Shown: positions 54,071 through 63,545, counted from the first letter of the stretch. The stretch is DNA of 64,000 nt from Cellulomonas denverensis (GCF_012396125.1 NZ_JAAXOX010000001.1:620001-684000), one strand, 5' to 3'. The notes: generated by a model from the letters alone, not told the origin. Numbers and translations: made by a program.

Positions 54071-55252
54071 CTACTCGACCGCGGGGTCCAGTCCCAGGGC
54101 CGGAAACACCGCCCGCCGGGTCGCCGTGACCGCCCGGTCGACGGCCTCGTCCGGGTCGAATCCGGCCGACCACGGCCGCCACCGCAGCGCCGCCCCGTCG
54201 GTCATCGACCCCGGCGCCTCCCGGCCGTACAACGCGACCACCTGGTCCAGCCAGCTCCGCGGCACCCGGGTCGCCGGGTCCACCGGGCGATGGGTCGCCT
54301 CGGCCAGCAGATGGGTCCAGGCCCGCGGCACCACGTCGACCACCGCGTACCCGCCACCACCCAGCGCCAGCCAGCGGCCGTCGCAGACCTCGTGCGCCAG
54401 CTGGTGCAACCAGGCCGACGCCAGCCGCCCGGCATCCAGGCTGAGATCCAGATTCGCGATCGGGTCCTCGACATGAGCGTCGCAGCCGTGCTGGCTGACC
54501 AGGAACTGCGGCCGGAACTCCCGCAGCACCTCCGGCACCACGGCATCGACCGCCCGCAACCAGCCCGCATCGCCGGTGTGCGACGGCAGCGCCACGTTCA
54601 CCGCCGTGCCGTGCGCCCCGGCACCCCCGATGTCCACCGGGTCGCCGGTGCCCGGGAACAGCGTGCGCCCGCTCTCGTGCACCGAGACGGTCAGCACCCG
54701 CGGGTCGTCCCAGAACGCCGCCTGCACCCCATCGCCGTGATGGGCGTCGATGTCGACGTAGGCCACCCGCTGCGCCCCCTCGGCCAGCAGCGCCCGGATC
54801 GCCACCGCGGCGTCGTTGTAGACGCAGAAGCCGGAGGCCGCTCCGGGCATGGCGTGGTGCATCCCGCCGGTCAGGTTCACCGCGTGCGCCACCTCGCCCC
54901 GCCAGACCGCGAGCGCCGCGTCCCGGCTCCCGGTCACCACCCGGGCGGCGGCCTCGTGCATGCCGGGGAACACCGGATCGTCCTCGGTGCCCAGCCCGCG
55001 CGCCGGGTCGCCGATCCCCTCGCTGGACGCGCGGCGCACGGCGGCCACGTACTCCGGCTCGTGTGCGAGCTCCAGCACCCGGTCGGCGGCGGGCTCGGCC
55101 CCGACCACCTCGACATCGGGGTGCTGGAGCAGGCCGAGGGCCCGGGCCAGCCGGATCGTCAGGTCCAGCCGCAGGGGAGCCATGGGGTGCCCGGGGCCGA
55201 AGTCGTAATCCAGCAGCTCGGGGGTCCACACCACGCGCACCCGCTGCGACAT
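54071..55252 (-). CDS. acuC: AcuC-type histone-deacetylase-fold protein
   Basis: Zinc-dependent lysine deacetylase of class I fold, 393 aa, of the AcuC group linked to deacetylation of acetyl-CoA synthetase. Active-site parts: DYDFGPGHPMAPLR at the start, TGGMHHAM (general-base His pair), VDIDAHHGDGVQ (zinc ligands Asp and His), VSQHGCDAH (third ligand Asp) and LALGGGGYA. ATG at 55252 with a TACGGT box seven bases upstream. Confidence 0.9.
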   Translation of the reverse strand: MSQRVRVVWTPELLDYDFGPGHPMAPLRLDLTIRLARALGLLQHPDVEVVGAEPAADRVLELAHEPEYVAAVRRASSEGIGDPARGLGTEDDPVFPGMHEAAARVVTGSRDAALAVWRGEVAHAVNLTGGMHHAMPGAASGFCVYNDAAVAIRALLAEGAQRVAYVDIDAHHGDGVQAAFWDDPRVLTVSVHESGRTLFPGTGDPVDIGGAGAHGTAVNVALPSHTGDAGWLRAVDAVVPEVLREFRPQFLVSQHGCDAHVEDPIANLDLSLDAGRLASAWLHQLAHEVCDGRWLALGGGGYAVVDVVPRAWTHLLAEATHRPVDPATRVPRSWLDQVVALYGREAPGSMTDGAALRWRPWSAGFDPDEAVDRAVTATRRAVFPALGLDPAVE

Positions 55253-55259
55253 GCCCCAC

Positions 55260-55265
55260 ACCGTA
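55260..55265 (-). promoter_or_regulatory. -10 box (TACGGT) for leaderless acuC transcript
   Basis: TACGGT on the minus strand with seven bases to the ATG start. Confidence 0.45.
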
Positions 55266-55365
55266 GCCGGGCGCGCGCAGCGCCTCGCGCGCGCCCACGT
55301 GGGAGAGTGGGCTCCGGTCGGTGGCCGGCACCGGCACCGCAGGACGAGCAGGGGACGGAGGGTCG

Positions 55366-56745
55366 ATGGCACGGGGTCTGCCCGGTGTGCTCTGGTCGGG
55401 CCGCGAACTCGTCGACCGGCTGGCACGACAGTCTCCGGCCAGGCTCGCGCTCGGTGTGTTCGCCGGGGTGATCGCCCTGGTCACGGTGTTGCTGTCCATG
55501 CCGTGGGCCACCGCCTCCGGCCAGCGGGCACCCTTCGTCGACGCGCTGTTCACCGCCACCTCCGCGGTCTGCGTCACCGGCCTGGTCACCGTCGACACCG
55601 GCACGTACTGGTCCACCGCCGGGCAGGTGGTGATCCTGGTCGGGATCAAGATCGGTGGCCTCGGCGTGATGACGCTGGCCTCGATCCTCGGCCTGGCGGT
55701 GTCCCGGCGGATCGGGCTGACCCAGCGGCTGCTGGTGACCTCGGAGACCAAGACCACCCGGCTGGGCGAGGTCGGCTCCCTGCTGCGCACCGTCATCGTC
55801 ACCTCCACCGCCCTGGAGGTGATGATCGCCCTGGTACTGGTCCCCCGGCTGCGGATCGTCGGCGACTCCTGGGGCGAGGCGGCGTGGCACGGCCTCTTCT
55901 ACGCCGTGTCGGCCTTCAACAACGCGGGCTTCGTCCCCACCGCCGACGGCCTGACCGACTTCGCCGGCGACTGGTGGATGCTGATGCCGATCATCATCGG
56001 CGTGTTCATCGGCTCGCTCGGCTTCCCGGTGATCCTCAACGTCGCCCGCAAGCTGCGCCGGCCGCGTCGGTGGAGCCTGCACGCCAAGCTCACCATCGTG
56101 ACCAGTGCCGCGCTCGTGGTCTTCGGCACCGTGATGGTCGCCGCCTTCGAGTGGACCAACCCGGCGACCCTGGGCGGACGGGACTGGAACGAAACCCTGC
56201 TCGCGTCGCTGTTCGCCGGGGTGATGCCGCGCTCGGGCGGGTTCTCCACCGTCGACATCGCGCACATGCACGAGGGCACCTGGCTGCTGAACGACGCGCT
56301 GATGTTCGTCGGCGGCGGGTCGGCGTCCACCGCGGGCGGGATCAAGGTCACCACCCTGGCGGTGATGCTGCTGGCGATCCGGGCCGAGGCGCGCGGCGAC
56401 AAGGACGTGGAGGCCTACGGCCGGCGGATCCCGCGCGAGGCGTTGCAGGTGGCGATCGCGGTCTCCCTGGTGTCCGCGACCATCGTGCTGACCGCCTCGC
56501 TGCTGCTGCTGGCGATCGTGCCGGAGGAGACACTGGACGTGGTGTTGTTCGAGGTGATCTCGGCGTTCGCCACCTGTGGACTGTCGACGGGGTTGACCCC
56601 GACACTGCCGGACGCGGGCAAGTACGTGCTCACCGTCCTGATGTTCATCGGCCGGACCGGCACGATGACGCTCGCCGCCGCCCTGGCGCTGCGCAGCCGT
56701 CGTCGGGTCATCCGGCTGCCGGAGGAGAGGCCGATCATTGGATGA
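55366..56745 (+). CDS. TrkH family potassium uptake protein
   Basis: Membrane K+ channel-like subunit, 459 aa, with four repeats of helix-pore-helix. Filter-like segments are seen in TATSAVCVTGLVTVDTGTYW, SAFNNAGFVP, PRSGGFSTVDI and SAFATCGLSTGLTP; the Gly in each is conserved. ATG at 55366 has GGAGG upstream. It is coupled to the TrkA-type gene, whose TTG start lies 8 bases before its stop. Confidence 0.9.
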   Translation: MARGLPGVLWSGRELVDRLARQSPARLALGVFAGVIALVTVLLSMPWATASGQRAPFVDALFTATSAVCVTGLVTVDTGTYWSTAGQVVILVGIKIGGLGVMTLASILGLAVSRRIGLTQRLLVTSETKTTRLGEVGSLLRTVIVTSTALEVMIALVLVPRLRIVGDSWGEAAWHGLFYAVSAFNNAGFVPTADGLTDFAGDWWMLMPIIIGVFIGSLGFPVILNVARKLRRPRRWSLHAKLTIVTSAALVVFGTVMVAAFEWTNPATLGGRDWNETLLASLFAGVMPRSGGFSTVDIAHMHEGTWLLNDALMFVGGGSASTAGGIKVTTLAVMLLAIRAEARGDKDVEAYGRRIPREALQVAIAVSLVSATIVLTASLLLLAIVPEETLDVVLFEVISAFATCGLSTGLTPTLPDAGKYVLTVLMFIGRTGTMTLAAALALRSRRRVIRLPEERPIIG

Positions 56746-57793
56746 CAGCACCCGGGGCCGCCGCGACGACCGCGACGGCTACCCGTACAGCGCCGAGGAG
56801 GCCCGGGCGGCGTCCGGCGAGCGCGGCCCGGCGGACGCGCGTTCCGCCGGCGAGGCGCGCTCGGCCCGCGAGCCCCGGGACGCCCGGCCCCGGTCCGAGG
56901 CACACGACGGATACCCGTACAGCGCGGACGAGGTGGCGGCCGGTGGGCGCGGTATGCCGGACCCCCGCGGGACCGGTGCCACGCCCGACCCCCGCGACGC
57001 CCGGGACTCGCAGGAGCCGCACCGGGGACGCGAGCCGCGGGACGCCCGGGGCCGCGACGGTGGGCTGGGCGGCCACGGCCCGGCCGAGGAGTCCGCGCAG
57101 CACGCCCGCCCGTGGACGCGCAAGGACAAGCGCAAGGAGACCCGCCGCGACGCCGGTGTGCTGGTGATCGGCCTGGGCCGGTTCGGCAGCGCGATCGCCG
57201 CCACCCTGGACCGGCTGGGCCAGGACGTGCTCGCGGTCGAGCGCGACCCCGAGTTGGTCGCCCAGTGGTCCGGCCGCATCCCGCTGGTGGAGGCAGACGC
57301 GACCAATCCGGAGGCGCTGGACCAGCTCGGCGCGAGGGACTTCGCGGTCGCCGTGGTCGGGGTCGGGTCCTACCTGGAGGCGTCGGTGCTGATCACCGGC
57401 AACCTGGTGGACATCGGCACCCCGCAGATCTGGTCCAAGGCGATCAGCGCCGAGCACGCCCGCATCCTGCAGCGGATCGGCGCCCACCACGTCGTGCTGC
57501 CCGAGGCGGATGCCGGCTCCCGGGTCGCGCACCTGGTGTCCGGGAAGATGCTCGACTACATCGAGGTCGAGGACGGCTTCACCGTGGTCAAGATGCGCCC
57601 GCCGCGCGAGACCCAGGGCTTCACCATCGCGCAGTCCCGGATCCGGGAGCGGTACGGCGTCACGATCATCGGGGTGAAGAGCCCGGGGATCGACTTCGTC
57701 TACGCCACCCCGGAAACCCGGATCTCGGCCAACGACCTGCTGGTGGTCTCCGGGCACGCCGACCTGCTGGAGAGGTTCGCGGCCCGGCCGTGA
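56738..57793 (+). CDS. TrkA-type K+ uptake regulator with long disordered N-terminal extension
   Basis: Cytoplasmic nucleotide-binding gate of the TrkH channel, 351 aa. The RCK N-domain begins near residue 139 with VLVIGLGRFGSAIA (NAD-binding GxGxxG at 145-150) and acidic VERDPELV; a TrkA-C domain follows near 270. The first 136 residues are Arg/Asp/Pro/Gly-rich and look disordered, and contain a duplicated motif DGYPYSAEE (13-21) and DGYPYSADE (57-65). TTG start at 56738 after GGAGGAG; a start further in would drop part of the extension. Usual TrkA-like partners are about 220 aa. Confidence 0.85.
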   Translation: MDDSTRGRRDDRDGYPYSAEEARAASGERGPADARSAGEARSAREPRDARPRSEAHDGYPYSADEVAAGGRGMPDPRGTGATPDPRDARDSQEPHRGREPRDARGRDGGLGGHGPAEESAQHARPWTRKDKRKETRRDAGVLVIGLGRFGSAIAATLDRLGQDVLAVERDPELVAQWSGRIPLVEADATNPEALDQLGARDFAVAVVGVGSYLEASVLITGNLVDIGTPQIWSKAISAEHARILQRIGAHHVVLPEADAGSRVAHLVSGKMLDYIEVEDGFTVVKMRPPRETQGFTIAQSRIRERYGVTIIGVKSPGIDFVYATPETRISANDLLVVSGHADLLERFAARP

Positions 57794-58941
57794 GCGCCGG
57801 ACACGCCCCCCGCAGCCGGGTGTCCGTCCTGACCGCGCTGCGGCACGCCGGGGAGCTCACCCAGGTCGAGATCGGTGCTGCCACCGGACTGACCGCCGGC
57901 ACCGTGTCCACCGTGGTCGCCGGGCTGCTCGACGACGGGCTGGTCCGGGTCCGGGACGTGATCCGCACCGGTCGCCGGGCCCGCGCGGTCTCGCTGGCCG
58001 GACCCGGCGGGCCGCTGATCGGCGTGCACTGCTACCTGGACGAGGCCCGGGTGTTGCTCGATCCCGGCGACGGCCGCCCGGCGGTGGAGGCCCTGGCCCC
58101 GCTGCCCGACGGTCACCGCGCCGACCTGGCCGTCGACGCCGCCCGCGCACTGTCCGGCGACCTGCTGGCCCGCGAGGGCATCGACCCGGCCGCGGTGCTC
58201 GCGGTCGCCGTGGGGGTGCCCGCCCCGGTCGAGGTCCGGACCGGGCGGGTGGCCGGCGCCGGGGTGCGGGACGGCTGGGTGCCGGTGGTCGCGCAGCCCG
58301 CGCTGCTGGCCCCCGCACCCGGTGTGCCGGTGATCTTCGACAACGAGGGCAACCTGTCCGCGCTGGCCGAGGCCCGGCTGGGCGCCGGACGGGGCCGGGA
58401 CACCGTGGTCCAGGTGTCGGTCTCCCAGGGGGTCTCCGGCGGCATCGTGCACGGCGGCGAGTTGGTGCACGGCCGCACCGGCACCGCCGGGGAACTCGGC
58501 CACCTCACCATCGACCCGCTCGGCCCGATCTGCTCCTGCGGCAACCGGGGCTGCCTGCAGGTCTACGCCGGGTCGCAGGCGATCACCGGGCTGCTCGCGG
58601 CCAGCCACGGCCCGCTGACCATCGCCGAGGTGCTCGACCTGGCCACCGACGGCGATCCCGGGTGCCGCCGAGTGCTGTCCGACGTCGGCCGGCACCTCGG
58701 CACCGCGATGGCCTCGGTCTGCGCGGTGCTCGACCCGGACGTGCTGGTGGTCGGTGGCGCGCTCTCCCGGGCCGGCGACCTGCTGCTCGACCCACTGCGC
58801 GAGGTGCTGGCCGAGCGGACGGCGGTGACTTCCGGGGCGGTGGTCGATGTGGTCGCTGGGCAGCTCGGCCCCGCCGCACCCGCGCACGGCGCGCTGCTCC
58901 TCGCCCGCGACCACGCCCTGGCCGCGCTGCTGCGGGCCTGA
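57790..58941 (+). CDS. ROK family transcriptional regulator/sugar kinase-like protein
   Basis: 383 aa, with an N-terminal winged helix (LTQVEIGAATGLTAGTVSTVV) and a ROK kinase-like domain. The zinc motif CSCGNRGCLQVYAG and the GELGHLTIDPLG sugar-contact region are present. The N-terminal DNA-binding part makes it a NagC/XylR-like regulator rather than a pure kinase. The start GTG overlaps the TrkA stop (GTGA). It lies next to a monosaccharide importer and may control it (a palindrome at 63525); this is inference. Confidence 0.88.
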   Translation: MSAGHAPRSRVSVLTALRHAGELTQVEIGAATGLTAGTVSTVVAGLLDDGLVRVRDVIRTGRRARAVSLAGPGGPLIGVHCYLDEARVLLDPGDGRPAVEALAPLPDGHRADLAVDAARALSGDLLAREGIDPAAVLAVAVGVPAPVEVRTGRVAGAGVRDGWVPVVAQPALLAPAPGVPVIFDNEGNLSALAEARLGAGRGRDTVVQVSVSQGVSGGIVHGGELVHGRTGTAGELGHLTIDPLGPICSCGNRGCLQVYAGSQAITGLLAASHGPLTIAEVLDLATDGDPGCRRVLSDVGRHLGTAMASVCAVLDPDVLVVGGALSRAGDLLLDPLREVLAERTAVTSGAVVDVVAGQLGPAAPAHGALLLARDHALAALLRA

Positions 58942-58973
58942 GCCCGCACGCTCGCCCGCGCTGCTCCGCGCGT

Positions 58974-59072
58974 GAGCCGACGCCTCCGCCGCCCTGCTCC
59001 GCGCCCGAGCCGACGCCCCCGCCGCCCTGCTCCGCGCCCGAGCCGACGCCCCCGCCGCCCTGCACCGCGCCT
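58974..59072. repeat. 33-bp tandem repeat, three units
   Basis: Three units at 58974-59006, 59007-59039 and 59040-59072, nearly identical (unit begins GAGCCGACGCC and ends CCGCGCCC). A diverged unit precedes them right at the stop codon of the ROK gene. Confidence 0.85.
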
Positions 59073-59133
59073 GAGCCGGTTCTGGTCCGGTCCTGACCCG
59101 GTCCGCACTCCGGGCCCGGGCGGCACCGGTCGT

Positions 59134-59190
59134 CGAGAGTGCACGAATGCACGCTTCCGGCGCCGTGAGACCTGCATTCGTGCACTCTCG
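59134..59190. repeat. 57-bp palindromic element, copy 6
   Basis: Arms 59134-59151 and 59173-59190 are identical to those of copies 1 and 5, with a different core (CGCTTCCGGCGCCGTGAGACC would be 21 bases; it differs from copy 5 at several sites). It lies 10.4 kb from the array, again between convergent genes. Confidence 0.9.
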
Positions 59191-59309
59191 GCGCCAGGAC
59201 GGGGCCGGGCGAGGGCAAGGCGGGCGGGCGAAGCGAGGGCGGACGGCAGGCGGGCGAGGCGAGGGCGGGCGGGCCGCCGGGGCAGGCGAAGCGAAGCCGG
59301 AACGCGGCC

Positions 59310-59344
59310 GGGCCGGGACCCCCTGTGCGGTGGGGTCCCGGCCC
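59310..59344. terminator. Terminator hairpin between ROK and CUT2 operons
   Basis: 13-bp perfect stem (59310-59322 with 59332-59344), 9-base loop. Confidence 0.65.
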
Positions 59345-59361
59345 GATCGGGTGGGGCGGGT

Positions 59362-59390
59362 GGCCGTCCGGGTTTCCCCGCCGGACGGCC
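59362..59390 (-). terminator. Terminator hairpin of the CUT2 importer operon
   Basis: 10-bp perfect stem (59362-59371 with 59381-59390), placed just after the permease stop on the minus strand. Confidence 0.6.
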
Positions 59391-59403
59391 GCCCGGGTCC
59401 GGA

Positions 59404-60585
59404 TCAGCGCGCGGTGCCCGCCCGGCGCTTGTTGTAGATGTCGAAGGCCACGGCCAGCAGCAGCACCAGGCCCTTGACGATCTGCTGGGTCGACTGCGGG
59501 ACACCCATCAGCTGCATGCCGTTGGACATCACGGCCATGATCAGGCCACCGACCATCGCGCCGGTGACCCGGCCGACACCACCGGTGGTCGACGCGCCAC
59601 CGATGAAGCAGGCGGCGATCGCGTCCAGCTCGAACATGTTGCCCGCCGCCGGCTGGGCGCCGTTGGCCCGCGAGGAGTAGATGACCCCCGCGACCGCGGA
59701 CAGGAAGCCCATGTTGACGAAGATCCAGAAGTTGACCTGCTTGACCTTCACGCCGGACAGCTGCGCAGCGTTGAGGTTGCCACCGATCGCGTACACGTGC
59801 CGGCCGAACACCGTGCGGTTGGTGACCAGGTTGTAGGCCAGGATCAGCACCGCGAGGATGATCAGCACGATCGGCAGGCCACGGGAGTGCGCGAGCTGCC
59901 AGGCGAACAGCATGACCACCACGGCGACCGCGACGATCTTGAGCACGAACAACGGCATCGCCTCGACCGACTGCTGGTAGCGCACCCGGCCCATCCGCGA
60001 CCGGTAGGACGCCACCGCGTACCCGACCACCGCGACCGCGGCGATCACCAGGGTGAAGACGTCGTACCCGTCACCGCCGAACAGTCCGTTCAGGAAGCCA
60101 CCGGCCACCTTCTGGTACGAGCTCGGGAACGGCGACAGCGAGATGTTCTGCAGCACCTGCAGGGTCAGGCCGCGGAACAGCAGCATGCCGGCCAGGGTCA
60201 CGATGAACGCCGGGATCCCGACGTAGGCCACCCAGAAGCCCTGCCAGGCGCCGACCACCAGGCCGACCGCGAGCGCGGCCAGGATGCCGACCCACCACGG
60301 TGCGCCGTTCTTGATCACCAGCACCGCGGAGACCGCGCCGGTGAGGGCGACCACCGATCCGACCGACAGGTCGATGTGACCGCCGATGATGACGATCACC
60401 ATGCCGATCGCCAGGATCAGGATGTAGGAGTACTGCAGGACGATGTTGGTGATGTTGCCCGGCTGCAGCAGCGTGCCGCCGGTCAGGATCGCGAACAGGA
60501 CGATGATCGCCACGAACGCGATGTAGATGCCGGACTGGCGCAGGTTCTTGGTGAAGATGTCCCGCAGCCCGGTCACCGCCGTCAC
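59404..60585 (-). CDS. mmsB: Monosaccharide ABC transporter permease (CUT2, MmsB/GguB type)
   Basis: Membrane subunit of a CUT2 sugar importer, 393 aa, about ten helices. Family signature [19 protein letters not shown] and [15 protein letters not shown] (conserved Gly-rich loop) are seen. GTG at 60585 overlaps the ATPase stop by 4 bases. The MmsB/GguB branch takes several pentoses and hexoses with a ChvE-like binding protein, which is present here. Confidence 0.92.
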   Translation of the reverse strand: MTAVTGLRDIFTKNLRQSGIYIAFVAIIVLFAILTGGTLLQPGNITNIVLQYSYILILAIGMVIVIIGGHIDLSVGSVVALTGAVSAVLVIKNGAPWWVGILAALAVGLVVGAWQGFWVAYVGIPAFIVTLAGMLLFRGLTLQVLQNISLSPFPSSYQKVAGGFLNGLFGGDGYDVFTLVIAAVAVVGYAVASYRSRMGRVRYQQSVEAMPLFVLKIVAVAVVVMLFAWQLAHSRGLPIVLIILAVLILAYNLVTNRTVFGRHVYAIGGNLNAAQLSGVKVKQVNFWIFVNMGFLSAVAGVIYSSRANGAQPAAGNMFELDAIAACFIGGASTTGGVGRVTGAMVGGLIMAVMSNGMQLMGVPQSTQQIVKGLVLLLAVAFDIYNKRRAGTAR

Positions 60586-62132
60586 TGGACAGCCCCCGTC
60601 GTCTGGTCCCGTTCCTGCGTCATGAGCTCCATCAGCCCTTCCTGTGTCGCGTCGCGCCGGTCCGTCACGCCGGTGATCCGGCCGAATGCGAGGGTGTAGA
60701 TGCGGTCACAGATGCCGAGCAGCTCGGGCAGCTCCGAGGAGATGACCACGACCGCCTTCCCGGCATCCGCGAGCTTGTTGATGATCGTGTAGATCTCGTA
60801 CTTGGCCCCGACGTCGATGCCGCGGGTGGGCTCGTCCAGGATCAGCACCTCGGGATCGGTGTAGATCCACTTGGACAGCACGACCTTCTGCTGGTTACCG
60901 CCGGAGAGCTTCCCGGTCAGGGCCATCACGGTCGGCGCCTTGATGTTCATCGACCGCCGGTAGTCCTCGGCGACCTTGATCTCCTCGTTGCCGTTCACCC
61001 AGCCACCAGTGGACAGCTTGTTCAGCGCCGCCGCGGAGATGTTCCGCCGGATGTCCTCGATCAGGTTCAGGCCGTAGGTCTTGCGGTCCTCGGTGGCGTA
61101 GGCCAGCCCGTGCCCGATCGCCTCGGTCACGGTGCGGGTCTTGATCTCCCGGCCGTGCAGGAAGACCTTCCCGGAGATGTTCCGGCCGTAGGACCGCCCG
61201 AAGACGCTCATTGCGAGTTCGGTGCGGCCCGCGCCCATCAGGCCGGCGATGCCGACGATCTCCCCGGCCCGCACGGCGAAGTTGGCGCCGTCGACCACGA
61301 CCCGGCCCGGCTGGGTGGGGTGCTCGACGTGCCAGTCCTCGACCCGGAACACCTCCTCGCCGATGGTCGGGGTGTGGTCCGGGAACCGGCTGTCCAGGTC
61401 GCGGCCGACCATCCCGCGGATGATCCGCTCCTGGGTGACCTGGTCGGCCTCCATGTCCAGGGTCTCGATCGTGCGGCCGTCACGGATGATCGTGGTGGAG
61501 TCCGCGATCTCGGCGATCTCGTTCAGCTTGTGCGAGATCATGATCGAGGTGATGCCCTGGCCGCGCAGGTGTCGCAGCAGGTCGAGCAGGTGGTCGGAGT
61601 CCGAGTCGTTCAGCGCGGACGTCGGCTCGTCCAGGATCAGCAGCTTGACCTTCTTGGACAGTGCCTTGGCGATCTCCACCAGCTGCTGCTTGCCGACGCC
61701 GAGCTGGCCGATTGGGGTGGTGGGGTTCTCGTCCAGGCCGACCCGGGCGAGCAGCTGGGCGGCCTCGGAGTTGGCCTTGTTCCAGTCGATGATCCCGCCG
61801 GACTGGCGCTCGTTGCCGAGGAAGATGTTCTCGGCCACCGACAGGTAGGGCACCAGGGCGAGCTCCTGGTGGATGATCACGATGCCCTTGTCCTCAGAGT
61901 CGTTGATCGAGCCGAACTCGACCTTCTCTCCGTCGAACAGGATCTCGCCGTCGTAGGTGCCGTGCGGGTACACCCCGGAGAGCACCTTCATCAGCGTCGA
62001 CTTCCCGGCACCGTTCTCGCCGCAGATGGCGTGGATCTCGCCGCGGCGGACGCTCAGGTTCACGTCCTGGAGCGCCTTGACGCCCGGGAAGGTCTTGGTG
62101 ATGGACTGCATCTGAAGGATGTGGTCGCTCAT
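60582..62132 (-). CDS. mmsA: Monosaccharide ABC transporter ATP-binding protein (CUT2, MmsA/GguA type)
   Basis: Tandem-domain ATPase, 516 aa. First domain: Walker [10 protein letters not shown], signature-like [16 protein letters not shown] and Walker [12 protein letters not shown]. Second domain: degenerate Walker [10 protein letters not shown], signature [14 protein letters not shown] and Walker [15 protein letters not shown] at 62132 has GAGGA seven bases upstream; an earlier in-frame start would lie in the hairpin region. It is separated from the binding-protein gene by a strong hairpin. Confidence 0.92.
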   Translation of the reverse strand: MSDHILQMQSITKTFPGVKALQDVNLSVRRGEIHAICGENGAGKSTLMKVLSGVYPHGTYDGEILFDGEKVEFGSINDSEDKGIVIIHQELALVPYLSVAENIFLGNERQSGGIIDWNKANSEAAQLLARVGLDENPTTPIGQLGVGKQQLVEIAKALSKKVKLLILDEPTSALNDSDSDHLLDLLRHLRGQGITSIMISHKLNEIAEIADSTTIIRDGRTIETLDMEADQVTQERIIRGMVGRDLDSRFPDHTPTIGEEVFRVEDWHVEHPTQPGRVVVDGANFAVRAGEIVGIAGLMGAGRTELAMSVFGRSYGRNISGKVFLHGREIKTRTVTEAIGHGLAYATEDRKTYGLNLIEDIRRNISAAALNKLSTGGWVNGNEEIKVAEDYRRSMNIKAPTVMALTGKLSGGNQQKVVLSKWIYTDPEVLILDEPTRGIDVGAKYEIYTIINKLADAGKAVVVISSELPELLGICDRIYTLAFGRITGVTDRRDATQEGLMELMTQERDQTTGAVQ

Positions 62133-62165
62133 GCAGCCGTCCTCGTTCCTCATGCGATGGGGGCC

Positions 62166-62201
62166 CGCTGCCGGGGCCACGATGGGGTGGCCCCGGCAGC
62201 G
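62166..62201 (-). terminator. Intra-operon hairpin between binding-protein and ATPase genes
   Basis: 15-bp perfect stem (62166-62180 with 62187-62201) and a 6-base loop in the 87-base gap. It likely acts as a partial terminator or 3' RNA stabiliser so that the binding protein is made in excess. Confidence 0.6.
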
Positions 62202-62219
62202 GAGGGTGAAGAAGGGCGA

Positions 62220-63362
62220 TCAGGCCTGGCCGCTGGCGACCTGGTCCTCGGTCCAGTACCCCGAGTCGATGAGCAGCGACTGGATGTTGTCCTGGTAGAC
62301 GATGTCCGACTCGAGCAGGTACGACGGGACGACCTTCACGCCGTTGTCGTAGGTCTCGGTGTCGTTCGCCTCGGGCTCGTTGCCCTCCAGGAACGCCTTC
62401 GCGGAGGTGACCGCCTGCTCGGCGAGCTTGCGGGTGTCCTTGAAGATGGTGGAGAACTGCACGCCGTCGTTGATCAGCTTGACCGAGGCGATCTCGGCGT
62501 CCTGACCGGTCACGATCGGCAGGCCGGCCTCGATGGAGTCGCCGTAGCCGGCGTTCTGCAGCGCGGTGATGATGCCGCGGGAGATGCCGTCGTAGGGCGA
62601 GAGCACGCCGTCGACCTTGCTGCCGTCCGAGTAGGTGGAGGTCAGCAGGTCCTCCATCCGCTTCTGGGCGGTCTCCTGCAGCCAGCGCAGGGTGGCGACC
62701 TGCTCGATGTCGGTCTGGCCGGACTTGATCACGATCGTGCCGTCGTCGATGAACGGCTTGAGGGTGTCCATCGCGCCGTCGAAGAAGAAGTGCGCGTTGT
62801 TGTCGTCCAGCGACCCGGCGAACAGCTCGACGTTGAACGGGCCGGTGGCGTCACCCTCGGAGCCGTCCTGGTTGAGCAGGCCGAGGCCCACCAGCAGCGA
62901 GGTCGCCTGCTGCACACCCACGTTGTAGTTGTCGAAGGTGACGTAGAAGTCGACGTTCTCGGTGCCGTTGATCAGCCGGTCGTAGGCGATGACCGGGATG
63001 CCGGCGTCCGCGGCGGCCTGCAGCTGGTTGGCGAGCGCGGTGCCGTCGATCGAGGCGACGATCAGCAGGTCGACGCCCTTGGTGATCATCTGGTCGATCT
63101 GCTGGGACTGGGTCGGGATGTCGTCGGCCGCGTACTGCAGGTCGACCGAGTACCCGGCCTCCTCGAGCTGGCTCTTCACCGCGTTGCCGTCGGCGATCCA
63201 GCGCTCGGAGGTCTCGGTCGGCATCGCGACGCCGATCGTCTGGTCGCTGGGGTCGGCGCTCTCGCCGTCGCCGGAACCGCCACTGCCGGCGCCACCGCCG
63301 GAGCACGCCGCCAGGCCGAGGGCGAGAACGCCCGCGACGGCCGCGAACCTGATGCTCTTCAT
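62220..63362 (-). CDS. chvE: ChvE-type sugar-binding lipoprotein (CUT2)
   Basis: Periplasmic-binding-protein family 2 receptor, 380 aa, for the MmsAB importer. Lipobox LGLAAC (Cys about residue 21), a Gly/Ser linker, then TIGVAMPTETSERW, the ChvE-like start. DYNV-type sugar contacts are seen in FDNYNVGVQQA, and VIAYDRLI and LSPYDGISRG are family segments. AAGGAGGAG lies just upstream of the ATG. Probable ligands are aldoses such as galactose, arabinose or xylose; inference from family. Confidence 0.9.
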   Translation of the reverse strand: MKSIRFAAVAGVLALGLAACSGGGAGSGGSGDGESADPSDQTIGVAMPTETSERWIADGNAVKSQLEEAGYSVDLQYAADDIPTQSQQIDQMITKGVDLLIVASIDGTALANQLQAAADAGIPVIAYDRLINGTENVDFYVTFDNYNVGVQQATSLLVGLGLLNQDGSEGDATGPFNVELFAGSLDDNNAHFFFDGAMDTLKPFIDDGTIVIKSGQTDIEQVATLRWLQETAQKRMEDLLTSTYSDGSKVDGVLSPYDGISRGIITALQNAGYGDSIEAGLPIVTGQDAEIASVKLINDGVQFSTIFKDTRKLAEQAVTSAKAFLEGNEPEANDTETYDNGVKVVPSYLLESDIVYQDNIQSLLIDSGYWTEDQVASGQA

Positions 63363-63516
63363 GTCCTTCTCCTCCTTGAGAGGGGTGCTGACCTCGTCGT
63401 CACCGGTGACCGCACGGTCACCGCGTCCTGCTCGCTTCTCCCCCTGAGCCGGGACCGACCCCGTCCTCGGGGCGATCTCCGGTGCACCTCCAGGCGTCGG
63501 TGCCGGGCACGCCCAC

Positions 63517-63545
63517 ACTCTTGAGGCTTGACTTCAGGAAGTCAA
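63517..63545 (-). promoter_or_regulatory. Candidate promoter of the CUT2 importer operon
   Basis: On the minus strand, TTGACT (63540-63545) and AAGAGT (63517-63522) are 17 bases apart. The -35 box lies inside the 24-bp palindrome. The leader would be about 145 bases. Confidence 0.35.

Larger units (their letters stand above)
58942..59403. other. Non-coding stretch between convergent ROK and CUT2 permease genes
   Basis: No credible gene is seen. In order it holds a 33-bp tandem repeat, one copy of the 57-bp palindrome, a purine-rich GGCGGGCGAAGCGAGG-type low-complexity block (59195-59290), and two terminator-like hairpins. Confidence 0.75.

Noticed and set aside
56738-57145. N-terminal TrkA extension as a wrong start
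   Set aside because: It stays in frame from a TTG with a GGAGGAG site and overlaps the trkH stop as coupled genes do; the repeated motif also argues that it is translated, so it is kept with a caveat.
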